Of a stretch of 64,000 bases of DNA, positions 16,473 to 24,222 are shown in pieces. The notes beneath the pieces are model-generated. The model had not been told where the DNA came from. It saw only the letters and a list, made by a program, of their open reading frames with translations, and did no database searches. The stretch lies in the NCBI GenBank assembly GCA_964412015.1, contig CAYPMO010000013.1, forward strand, positions 1-64,000, written 5' to 3'. A program made the translations under genes and the position numbers. The DNA is from SZUA-318 sp964412015. GTDB taxonomy: Bacteria; Gemmatimonadota; Gemmatimonadetes; Longimicrobiales; Gaopeijiaceae. Every line of letters starts with the position of its first letter. The first letter of the stretch is position 1.

Positions 16473-19394
16473 GTGTCGGACCAGCTGCCGGACATCCTGA
16501 ACGAGCTCCTCGCCGTGGCGGGTGTCGAGGCGAAGGCGGCCCGGGACCCGGAGGTCGCCCCGCTCCATCTCTTCATCGCGGTCCTGAAGCAGTGCGTCCC
16601 GCCCGTGGAGCGCGCGATGACCAAGACGGGACTCGACCCGGTCAAGCTGCGGCGGCGGGCACGGGGACTCGCGCACCACTTCGGCAGGAAGACCGACGCC
16701 GATCCGACAGGCCTCTCGACGGACGCGGAGCGGATCCTCCACACCGCCCTGGAGTTGGCGGGGAACGATGGGGTGCTCGGCACGCCGATGCACGTCCTCA
16801 TCGTGCTCTTCCAGGTTCCGGACCAGATGCTGCGCTCCGTGTTCCGGGAGGAGGGCCTGCCCTTGGACGTCCTGTCGGATGTGCTGCGCCAGGAGATCGC
16901 CACGCTCCGGCCCGATGAGATGGAGCCCCGCCTGCTCCGGAAAGAGCCGGCGAGAGGGCAGGGCGACGGCGGGGGCTCGGGCGGGCAGTCGGCGCTGGCC
17001 CGGTATGGGAAGGACTATACGGCGCTGGCGCGAGAGGGAAAGATCGATCCGATCGTCGGCCGGCGCGACGAGCTCAAGCAGATGGTCCGCGTCCTGCTGC
17101 GGAAGCAAAAATGCAACCCCGTGCTGCTCGGCGAGGCCGGAGTGGGCAAGACGGCGCTCGTGGAAGGGCTCGCCCTCTACGCGGCCAGCGAGGACGCACC
17201 TCCCGAGGTGCGGCGGATGCGGATCGTGGAGATCCCCGTCGCGTCGCTTGTGGCTGGCGCGAAGTACCGTGGGGACTTCGAGGAGCGCCTCCAGGCGATC
17301 ATCCGCGAGGCCGAGGCCGACTCCGACGTCGTGATCTTCTTCGACGAGATCCATACAATCGTAGGGGCGGGAAGCGGCGGCGACGCCATGGACGCCGCCA
17401 ACATCCTGAAGCCCGCCCTGGCGCGGGGGGGCTTCCGGTGCATCGGCGCCACGACGCCCGCCGAGTACCGCCGCTACATCGAGAAGGAGGCGGCGTTCGA
17501 GCGCCGGTTCCAGCCGGTGAAGGTCGAGGAGCCGACCCCCGCGGAGGCCCGGCAGATCCTCGCGGCGCTGCGCCCGCGCTACGAGGAGCACCACAAGGTG
17601 AAGATCGAGGACGCCGCGCTGGACGCGGCCGTGAGTCTCTCGGTGCGCTACCTCCAGGAGCGGCGCCTGCCTGACAAGGCGCGTGACCTCCTGGATCAGG
17701 CCGCCGTCACGAAGCGCATCGGCACGCTGGGTCCGGCGAAGGGCGGTCAGGGGGATATGATGACCGTCACCGAGGCCGACGTCGCCTCGGTCGTGGCCGA
17801 GTGGACCGGCATCCCCGTCGAGCGGCTCACCGCGACGCAGCGCGAGCGCTTCGCGCACATGGAGGAGGAGCTGTCCAGGCGGGTCGTGGGACAGAGTCAC
17901 GCGGTGGCAGCGGTGTCCCGCACGATCCGCACCGCCATGTCGGGCCTGGCCCGGCCCAATCGACCGTACGGGGTATTCCTGTTTACAGGGCCCTCGGGCG
18001 TGGGGAAGACGGAGCTGGCCAAGGCGCTCGCCGAATTCCTCTTCGACGACGAGAAGCACCTCGTGCGCCTGGACATGTCGGAGTACACGGAGGAGCACAG
18101 CGTCAGCAGGCTCGTCGGCTCGCCTCCGGGCTACGTGGGGCACGAGGAGGGTGGCCGCCTGACCGACGCGGTCCGGACCACTCCCTACACGGTCGTGCTG
18201 CTCGACGAGATCGAGAAAGCACATCCGAAGGTCTTCGACCTCTTCTTGCAGATCTTCGACGACGGCCGGCTGAGCGATTCACGCGGCCGGGTGGCGGACT
18301 TCAGCAACACGGTGATCATCCTCACGAGCAACATCATAACGGGCCAGGAAACCACCCCGCGCATAGCCAAGGTGGGATTTCTGAGGAGCGAGCAGCACGC
18401 GGTCCTGCGGGAGCCCTCCGAGGAGGAAATGACGCGGATCCTGCTCTCCCGATTCCGCCCGGAGTTCGTGAACCGGATCAGCAAAGTCGTGATGTTCCAT
18501 GCGCTCGGTGCCCCGGAGATCAGGAGCATCATCGACAAGCTCATGAACGGGATCCGCGATCGGCTGGCACAGCACGGGATCACACTCCAGGTGGCGCCCG
18601 GCGGCTACAGTGCCCTCATGAGCAAGGGCTTCCGCCCCGAATTTGGGGCTCGCGAGATGGAGCGCGTGGTGGACGCCGAGGTCGTGCAACCCCTGGCGCA
18701 GGGCATCATGGAGGGCCGGTTTGGCAAGGGCGACTCGATCACCGTGGACGGGTCGGCCGGCACGGTTGTCCTGCGTCCGTCCGGCGGGGACGACGCGCTC
18801 CTGTGCGGCTCCGTGCTCCGGACCAACCTTGCGCCCCGGAAACGCGAGGAGGTCGCGATGCTCCTTGTGGACGTGGTGGAGTCCACGGAGATGGTTCTCG
18901 ACCGGGGCGACACGGCGTTCGTGCATGTGATCCGCGCGCTCCACGACGGATTGGCCGTGGATCCGAGCGCGTCGCGGATGCGGTTCCTGAAGGGCACAGG
19001 CGACGGTTTCCTGGCGGTCTACGATGAGGTGGAAACGGCCGTGCAGGTCGCGCGCGACCTGCGGGACGGGGCGGATCCATCGCTTCGTCTGCGGCTCGTG
19101 GTGCATGCAGGCGCCGTGAAGGTGGGCGCGGACGGCGATCCCCTGGGGGAGGAAGTGCATCGCCTGTTCCGCGTCGGGTCGATCAGGGAGTGCGACAACG
19201 AGCTCACGTTGGCGCCCGAGGTCGCGGAGCAGAACCTCGGGGAAGGGCGCGTCATCATGACCCGAGCCGCGTTGGACAGACTCCCGGATGCACTTCGGCG
19301 GGAGTTCGCACTCATGGGGAGGTACTGCCTGAGGGGCTTTACGGCTGCGGAGGAAGTCTGGGCGGAGCAACGACCTGAAGGAGTCAGGACATGA
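16473..19394 (+). CDS. Clp-type double AAA+ unfoldase fused to a class III cyclase-homology domain
   Basis: A 973-residue protein. The Clp N domain has two repeats (HLFIAVLKQ, HVLIVLFQ). AAA-1 has Walker A GEAGVGKTA at 220-228 and FFDEIHT at 289-295. AAA-2 has GPSGVGKTE at 506-514 and LLDEIEK. No long ClpB M domain separates them, so it is closer to ClpA/ClpC. VGF at 634-636 sits where ClpA and ClpC carry the ClpP-docking tripeptide. Residues about 790-905 form a cyclase-homology domain: LVDVVEST (D800) and KGTGDGF (K840, D844) are kept, but the catalytic Asn position is H896 (R900 kept). GTG start after AGGAGG. Probably unfolds clients in this pathway. Confidence 0.93.
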   Translation: MSDQLPDILNELLAVAGVEAKAARDPEVAPLHLFIAVLKQCVPPVERAMTKTGLDPVKLRRRARGLAHHFGRKTDADPTGLSTDAERILHTALELAGNDGVLGTPMHVLIVLFQVPDQMLRSVFREEGLPLDVLSDVLRQEIATLRPDEMEPRLLRKEPARGQGDGGGSGGQSALARYGKDYTALAREGKIDPIVGRRDELKQMVRVLLRKQKCNPVLLGEAGVGKTALVEGLALYAASEDAPPEVRRMRIVEIPVASLVAGAKYRGDFEERLQAIIREAEADSDVVIFFDEIHTIVGAGSGGDAMDAANILKPALARGGFRCIGATTPAEYRRYIEKEAAFERRFQPVKVEEPTPAEARQILAALRPRYEEHHKVKIEDAALDAAVSLSVRYLQERRLPDKARDLLDQAAVTKRIGTLGPAKGGQGDMMTVTEADVASVVAEWTGIPVERLTATQRERFAHMEEELSRRVVGQSHAVAAVSRTIRTAMSGLARPNRPYGVFLFTGPSGVGKTELAKALAEFLFDDEKHLVRLDMSEYTEEHSVSRLVGSPPGYVGHEEGGRLTDAVRTTPYTVVLLDEIEKAHPKVFDLFLQIFDDGRLSDSRGRVADFSNTVIILTSNIITGQETTPRIAKVGFLRSEQHAVLREPSEEEMTRILLSRFRPEFVNRISKVVMFHALGAPEIRSIIDKLMNGIRDRLAQHGITLQVAPGGYSALMSKGFRPEFGAREMERVVDAEVVQPLAQGIMEGRFGKGDSITVDGSAGTVVLRPSGGDDALLCGSVLRTNLAPRKREEVAMLLVDVVESTEMVLDRGDTAFVHVIRALHDGLAVDPSASRMRFLKGTGDGFLAVYDEVETAVQVARDLRDGADPSLRLRLVVHAGAVKVGADGDPLGEEVHRLFRVGSIRECDNELTLAPEVAEQNLGEGRVIMTRAALDRLPDALRREFALMGRYCLRGFTAAEEVWAEQRPEGVRT

Positions 19395-19828
19395 CTATCA
19401 ACGTGTTCCGAAACGTGGGTGGAGGTGAGGGGAATACGGGGAAGAAGTTGGACATGTACCGGAGCCACCTGAGCTCCGAGGGCTACATCCCGGAGGTGGA
19501 CAAGGACGGCGACCTCGTGTTCAAGGTGGAGGGGGGCACGTACGTGCTCTTCGCCCATGAGGACGACCGGGAGTACTTCTCGATCCTCTTTCCCGGCTTC
19601 TGGCCTATCGAGAGCGAGAAGGAGCGGCGTGAAGCGTATGTCGCGGCGAACCACGCCACGGCACAGACGAAGGTGGGCAAGGTGTACGTCCTCAAGGACA
19701 ACGTATCCGCGTCCGTCGAGATGATCTTCGGGGATCCGGAGCAGTTCAAACCCGTGTTCCGGCGCTCGCTCACGATCCTCAGGGCGGCCGTGGCGACGTT
19801 CGCAGAGAAGATGAGGGAGGCGATGTAG
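19391..19828 (+). CDS. Small YbjN-like protein, last gene of the chaperone block
   Basis: A 145-residue protein starting in an ATGA overlap with the Clp gene, so it is translationally coupled. The layout (VFKVEGGTYVLFAHEDDREYFSILFPGF, then an Ala-rich helix, then YVLKDNVSASVEMIF and a final helix ending EKMREAM) fits the YbjN/type III secretion chaperone-like alpha-beta fold, whose members usually bind partner proteins. No catalytic residues are evident. It could be an adaptor or dedicated chaperone for the Clp-cyclase protein. The fold is suggested by pattern only. GGCGC-GATCCT-GCGCC at 19837-19852 is a small hairpin just after the stop and may end the operon. Confidence 0.65.
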   Translation: MTINVFRNVGGGEGNTGKKLDMYRSHLSSEGYIPEVDKDGDLVFKVEGGTYVLFAHEDDREYFSILFPGFWPIESEKERREAYVAANHATAQTKVGKVYVLKDNVSASVEMIFGDPEQFKPVFRRSLTILRAAVATFAEKMREAM

Positions 19829-19990
19829 TGGAGGGCGGCGCGATCCTGCGCCATATGCTGAACCGGCATTCGAAGCTCCGCTGAGCGCCGGGGGTCGGCG
19901 TCACGCTTTCCGTTGGCGATTCCGGCCGATGGCGTTACCGTGGACGACTTCCGTGCCGCACCGATGTCGACCCCGGCCAGGAACCTGCCC

Positions 19991-20857
19991 ATGAACACGT
20001 CCTTCCGTACGTCTGCCCCGACCGCGGCCCTCGCCCTCGCGGGGGCCCTGGTCCTCGCCCCGACTCCCGCCGCGGCCCAGGAGGGTCGGACCGGCCCCGT
20101 CCAGGAGGCCCAGCGCCTCGACAGGGAAGGAGACTTCGCGCGCGCCCGCGAGATCTACCAGTCGGTGCTCGACACCGTGACGGACCCACGGGCCCGCGCG
20201 AACGTCCACAGGCGCCTGGCCATGTCCTACGGGTTCGAGGGCGACTGCGCCAACACGATCCGCTACGAGGAGATGGTGATCGGGTACTGGAGGACGCGCG
20301 AGGCGGCCGAACCGCAGAACGCGTTCTACCAGCAGGGAGAGATGGCCAACGAGGCCGCGCGCGTCTGCATCGACTCGGACCAGCTGGACGAGGCCGAGCG
20401 GATGTATCGGCGGGGCTCCGACCTCGGGAACCTGGAGCCCGAGCCGCGCACACACCCGAAGAGCCTCTGGGACTACCGGCTCGCGCACGCGCTCGGCCGG
20501 CTCGCCGCGAAGCGTGGCGACGCGGAGGAGGCCCGGCGACAGATCGCCGCGGCGCGGGCCGCGCTCGACTCGGACCCCGCGATGGCCGAACCGCAGGAGC
20601 GCTACTTCCCCTACCTCGTGGGCTACGCGGCGCTCTACACCGATGACCTGGCCACGGCGGAGGCGGAACTGACGCGCGCGGTGTCCATGAACGAGAACGA
20701 TCCGTTCATGAACACGCTGCTCGCGATGACGTACGAGAAGCAGGGCCGCGTGGACGAAGCGAACGCCCTCTACCGGAAGGCGTACGACATGGTGCGCGCC
20801 CACAATCCGGCCGCGGCGTTCACGCGGCGGTTCGTGAGGCAGAAGCTGGGGATGTAG
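19991..20857 (+). CDS. Exported TPR protein
   Basis: A 288-residue protein with a signal peptide (MNTSFRTSAPTAALALAGAL, ending near AAAQE). The mature part is made of TPR-like helix pairs (QEAQRLDREGDFARAREIYQ, LDEAERMYRRGSDLG, and a final NALYRKAYDMV). It is probably periplasmic and a scaffold or tracker for other proteins; no enzyme motif is visible. The chosen ATG gives the cleanest signal peptide; the frame is open 26 codons further up with no better ribosome-binding site. It is separated by 162 bases from the chaperone block and converges on the cytochrome gene, so it is probably a separate unit. Confidence 0.7.
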   Translation: MNTSFRTSAPTAALALAGALVLAPTPAAAQEGRTGPVQEAQRLDREGDFARAREIYQSVLDTVTDPRARANVHRRLAMSYGFEGDCANTIRYEEMVIGYWRTREAAEPQNAFYQQGEMANEAARVCIDSDQLDEAERMYRRGSDLGNLEPEPRTHPKSLWDYRLAHALGRLAAKRGDAEEARRQIAAARAALDSDPAMAEPQERYFPYLVGYAALYTDDLATAEAELTRAVSMNENDPFMNTLLAMTYEKQGRVDEANALYRKAYDMVRAHNPAAAFTRRFVRQKLGM

Positions 20858-20870
20858 GGGCGCGGGCGCG

Positions 20871-21377
20871 TCAGGGCCGGCGGACGTTTCCCCGATCCGC
20901 CCTCCTGAGGAACTCGATCACGGCGAGCGTGGCCGATCCGTCCATTCCTCCGGCCACCACCATCGGGATACCATAGGCGTCCAGGAGGCTACGCGCGATT
21001 GGATCGTCCCGGGTCATCGAGTCCGGAGCGAGCACCATGCGCCGGATCCAGCCCAGGTCGCGCGCGTTCGTGATTCCGTGGAGGTTGGGACCGAGTCGTT
21101 CCTCGCCGGTGAGGGCGTGGCAGGCGGCGCAGCGCCCTTCGTAGACGCGGGCGCCGAGGTCGGCGAGCACCGGGTCCACCGGCGCGTCGGCCGTGGGGAG
21201 GGGGGTGGTCTCGTACGGAGCGAGGGCATCGGCGAGCGCGCGGCGCTCGCCGGCGCGCACGGCCCACCATGCCGCGAGCGCGGCGACGCAGGCGACCGCG
21301 AGGAGCGCGACCGCCCAGGACCCGCGCGAGGACGAGGGGGAGCCGGGGGCGCCAGGCGCCGAAGGAACGCTGGTCAT
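20871..21377 (-). CDS. Membrane-anchored c-type cytochrome (class I)
   Basis: A 168-residue protein with one N-terminal membrane helix (WAVALLAVACVAALAAWWAV) and a single-heme domain. The heme motif CAACH follows LGARVYEGR, typical of class I cytochromes; GIPMVV near the C-terminus can supply the axial Met. The final helix (LAVIEFLRRAD) also fits. It should carry electrons on the periplasmic side of the inner membrane, for example to an oxidase or reductase. No cytochrome-maturation genes are adjacent. A TAGCTT element only seven bases before the ATG suggests a leaderless or nearly leaderless transcript. Confidence 0.88.
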   Translation of the reverse strand: MTSVPSAPGAPGSPSSSRGSWAVALLAVACVAALAAWWAVRAGERRALADALAPYETTPLPTADAPVDPVLADLGARVYEGRCAACHALTGEERLGPNLHGITNARDLGWIRRMVLAPDSMTRDDPIARSLLDAYGIPMVVAGGMDGSATLAVIEFLRRADRGNVRRP

Positions 21378-21383
21378 GGCGGA

Positions 21384-21412
21384 AAGCTAGGGGGATCGCC
21401 GATGGCATCCAA
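21384..21412 (-). promoter_or_regulatory. Candidate promoter for the cytochrome c gene
   Basis: On the minus strand TTGGAT (21412-21407) is followed after 17 bp by TAGCTT (21389-21384). The ATG at 21377 is only six bases beyond the -10, so transcription would start at the ATG itself or within the gene if this promoter is right. Confidence 0.4.
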
Positions 21413-21426
21413 CGCGCTCGGGCGCG

Positions 21427-21456
21427 TTGCCCGGTGCTCGCGGGGAGGCGTACGTT
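21427..21456 (+). promoter_or_regulatory. Candidate promoter for the efflux operon
   Basis: TTGCCC (21427-21432) is followed after 18 bp by TACGTT (21451-21456), giving a leader of about 145 bases before the adaptor ATG at 21608. It lies back to back with the cytochrome c promoter, so the 21378-21607 gap is a divergent control region. Confidence 0.4.
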
Positions 21457-21607
21457 GTTCCGGCCCCCTGGGACAGGAACAGGCGACGTCGCGGACGCGG
21501 CGGGCAACCGTCGTCGGGTCGCACGCGTCCTATGTGCGGTCGTTCGGTCGGTCTCCGCGCTCGTGCCGGCGCGAATCCCGACTCCCACGCTCGGAGAGCG
21601 GGCACCC

Positions 21608-22819
21608 ATGGACTTCTCACGCCGGACGCTGAGCCTCGTCACCGTCGTCCTCATCCTCGGCGCGCTGGCGGTCGGGGTCTGGGTGCGACTTCCCGAAAGG
21701 GCCGACGCCGACAACCCGAATGCCACGAGCGCCGGATCGGCCACGGCGGTCGAGGGCCGGCTTCCCGAGACCTCGGGCGCAGGCCAGTTCTCCACCGATG
21801 TCCCGCAGCCAGTGGGGGGAGCGACGGTCGTGAGGGACACGCTCTGGATCCGCGTCACGGCGTCCGGGCAGGCCGAGGCGTACCGGAGGGCCGCGCTGCA
21901 GGCGCAGGTGGAAGGCATCGTGACCGCGCTTCAGGCGCATGAGAACCAGCGCGTGGACGAGGGCGCGGCGCTCCTCCAGCTCGACACCACCGAGTACGCG
22001 CTCCAGGTGGCCCAGGCGCGCGCCGACCTGTTGGCCGCCGAGGCCGAGTACCGCCAGCTCGTGCTCTTCGACGACGAGATCACCGACCCGGCGGTGCGCG
22101 CCGAGCGCGAGCGTATCGCGCGCAGCAGGAGCGGGCTCGACCAGAAAGAGGTCGCGCTCCGCCAGGCCGAGTTCCGCCTGTCCCGCACGCGTGTGGCTGC
22201 CCCGTTCCCCGGGCGCGTCGCGGACCTGAGGGTCGTTCCGGGCCAGAACGTGCCGACGGGCACCGAGCTGCTCACGGTGGTGGACCTGGACCCGATCAAG
22301 GTCGAGGTCCAGGTGCTCGAGGCAGAGCTGGGATATCTGCGCGAGGGGCGCCGCGCCGAGGTGCGCTTCGCCGCCTACCCGGGCGAGGTCTTCCGGGGCG
22401 CGGTGGAGACGATCAACCCGGTGGTGGATCCCGAGAAGCGTACCGGGCGGGTCACCGTGCTGCTCTCCAACCCGGACCACCGCATCAAGCCGGGCATGTA
22501 CGCGGAGGTCTCGCTGGACGCCGAGGCGCTCCCCGATCGCATCCTCGTGCCGCGCGCGGCGATCCTCGAGCGCGGAGAGGGCCGGCGGCGCACGATGCTC
22601 TTCGTCTACGAGGAGCAGCAAGGGCGCGGCCTGGCGAAATGGCGCTACGTGACCACCGGGCGCGAGAACGAGGCGCTCGTGGAGATCCTGCCCGAAGGGG
22701 AAGGCATCGTGGAGCCCGGCGAGATCGTCCTCGTGGATGGACACCATTACCTGGCGCACGACACGCCGGTGCGCCTGGTGGACGACGTGGAGGCGGCGGG
22801 AGGGAGGCCCGGACGATGA
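21608..22819 (+). CDS. RND efflux periplasmic adaptor (HlyD/AcrA family)
   Basis: A 403-residue membrane-fusion protein. It starts with a short cytoplasmic tail and a membrane anchor (RTLSLVTVVLILGALAVGVWV). The layout is typical of AcrA-like adaptors: lipoyl halves (GIVTALQAHENQRVDEGAAL and RVAAPFPGRVADLRVVPGQ) flanking a coiled-coil hairpin (about 140-190), then a beta-barrel (VEVQVLEAELGYLREGR) and membrane-proximal domain. It should bridge the RND pumps encoded downstream to the TolC protein. Its stop overlaps the next start (ATGA), so these genes form one operon: adaptor, TolC, RND pump 1, RND pump 2. Confidence 0.92.
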   Translation: MDFSRRTLSLVTVVLILGALAVGVWVRLPERADADNPNATSAGSATAVEGRLPETSGAGQFSTDVPQPVGGATVVRDTLWIRVTASGQAEAYRRAALQAQVEGIVTALQAHENQRVDEGAALLQLDTTEYALQVAQARADLLAAEAEYRQLVLFDDEITDPAVRAERERIARSRSGLDQKEVALRQAEFRLSRTRVAAPFPGRVADLRVVPGQNVPTGTELLTVVDLDPIKVEVQVLEAELGYLREGRRAEVRFAAYPGEVFRGAVETINPVVDPEKRTGRVTVLLSNPDHRIKPGMYAEVSLDAEALPDRILVPRAAILERGEGRRRTMLFVYEEQQGRGLAKWRYVTTGRENEALVEILPEGEGIVEPGEIVLVDGHHYLAHDTPVRLVDDVEAAGGRPGR

Positions 22820-24219
22820 GCGCCGGTGGACTCCTGCGGCGGGTCGCGGCGGCCGTCGTCGCCGGGGTACCCGTCGTCGCTGCGGCGTCGGTCTCCGCGC
22901 AATCGGCGCCGCAGATTCTCACGCTCGAGCGCGCCCTGGAGATCGCCCGGGAGAGCAACCCGGCCTATCGGCAGGCGTTCAACACTGCGGGCCTGAGTGC
23001 CGTCGAGGCGCGCACGACGCTCTTCGACCAGGTGCTCCCCAAGGCCAACCTGAGCCTCCTCAACACCGGGTTCACCGGCAACCTGACACACCGGGCCACG
23101 GACTTCTACGGCAACCCGATTCAGAGACCCGTCTCGGACTGGACGTACTTCTCCGACACCTACCAGGGACTCAGCCTCAGTTGGGGGATCCAGGGCGGGT
23201 CGATCGTCCACGCGCTCCGGCGCCAGGGGGTGACGGCGCGCGGGCGCGACCTGGCGGAGGCGAAGGCGCTGGCCGACGTCGAGATCGGGGTGCGCCGGGC
23301 CTACATGGACGCGCTCGAGCAGCGCGATCTGCTGCGCACCGAGGAAGCCCTGGTCGAGGCGCGCAGGGTGGACCTGGAGGTGGCGAACCGCCTTTTCACG
23401 CTGGCGATGAAGACCCGCGTGGACGTCCTCAACGCGGAGCTCGGCATCGAGCAACAGGCGCTCGCCGCCCGGCAGCAGCGGGCGCTCTACGAGAAGGCCA
23501 AGCTCGCACTCCGCACGCGGCTCGGCGACGACGAGCTGGGTGAGTTCGAGCTCGCCGGGGAGCCGCTTCCGGCCTTCGATCCCTCCATGGTGGATCGCGA
23601 GACGCTCGTGGCCACGGCGCTCGACGTGAACCCGCGCCTCCGCCAGGCCGTTGCGGCGGTGGACCTCGCGCGCGTGGGCGCGTCGGAGGCGAAGGCCGCG
23701 TGGTGGCCGACGCTCTCCATGAGCCTGAGCCTGAGTCGCACGGCCCAGACGACGCCGACCGAGCGGTCCCGCGACGCGCTCTTCGACCTGAGCTTCGACG
23801 AGGACCTGGACAGCCGGTTCCGCATCGGGCTCCAGATCCCGATGTTCAACAACTTCTTCCAGAACCGGCAGCGGCAGGCGGAGGCGGGCGTCGAGCTCGA
23901 CAACCGGATCGAGCAGGAACGCGAGGCGCGCCTGGAGGTCGAGGAGACGGTGCGGGGCGCCCATCTCGAGCTCGCCAACCAGTGGGAGAGCCTCCGGCTC
24001 GCCGAGCGCTCGGCCGAGATCGCCCAGGAGGCGCTCCGCCTGGCGCAGGAGGAGTACCGCATCGGGACGCGCACGTTCGAGGACCTGCGCCAGAGCATCG
24101 ACGCCGAGGCCGACACGCGCCGCCAGGTGATCCAGGCGCGCTACTCGTTCGTCGACGCGCTCCTCTCCCTGGAGGAAGCGGTAGGCACGCGGGTCGCGCC
24201 GGCCGGCGCGGGGCGCTGA
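22816..24219 (+). CDS. TolC-family outer-membrane efflux protein
   Basis: A 467-residue outer-membrane efflux protein with a signal peptide ending near VSAQSA. Two internally similar halves with long helices are visible: LTLERALEIARESNPAY at the start, DVEIGVRRAYMDALEQRDLL, VDLARVGASEAKAAWWPTL and LRLAQEEYRIGTRTFEDLRQ. This is the trimeric channel-tunnel fold used with RND pumps. The ATG overlaps the adaptor stop by four bases. Substrate is not readable from the channel. Confidence 0.92.
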   Translation: MSAGGLLRRVAAAVVAGVPVVAAASVSAQSAPQILTLERALEIARESNPAYRQAFNTAGLSAVEARTTLFDQVLPKANLSLLNTGFTGNLTHRATDFYGNPIQRPVSDWTYFSDTYQGLSLSWGIQGGSIVHALRRQGVTARGRDLAEAKALADVEIGVRRAYMDALEQRDLLRTEEALVEARRVDLEVANRLFTLAMKTRVDVLNAELGIEQQALAARQQRALYEKAKLALRTRLGDDELGEFELAGEPLPAFDPSMVDRETLVATALDVNPRLRQAVAAVDLARVGASEAKAAWWPTLSMSLSLSRTAQTTPTERSRDALFDLSFDEDLDSRFRIGLQIPMFNNFFQNRQRQAEAGVELDNRIEQEREARLEVEETVRGAHLELANQWESLRLAERSAEIAQEALRLAQEEYRIGTRTFEDLRQSIDAEADTRRQVIQARYSFVDALLSLEEAVGTRVAPAGAGR

Positions 24220-24222
24220 GCC

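Noticed and set aside
7106..19828. The kinase-phosphatase-Clp-OmpA-like block as a type VI secretion cluster
   Set aside because: No sheath, baseplate, Hcp, VgrG or TssJKLM genes are present, and the Clp lacks the long M domain of ClpV. Only the general mix of part types is shared.
19829..19990. Small gene between the YbjN-like and TPR genes
   Set aside because: The frame from 19913 is simply the upstream extension of the TPR gene; its MAIPADG start lacks a signal peptide and a good ribosome-binding site.
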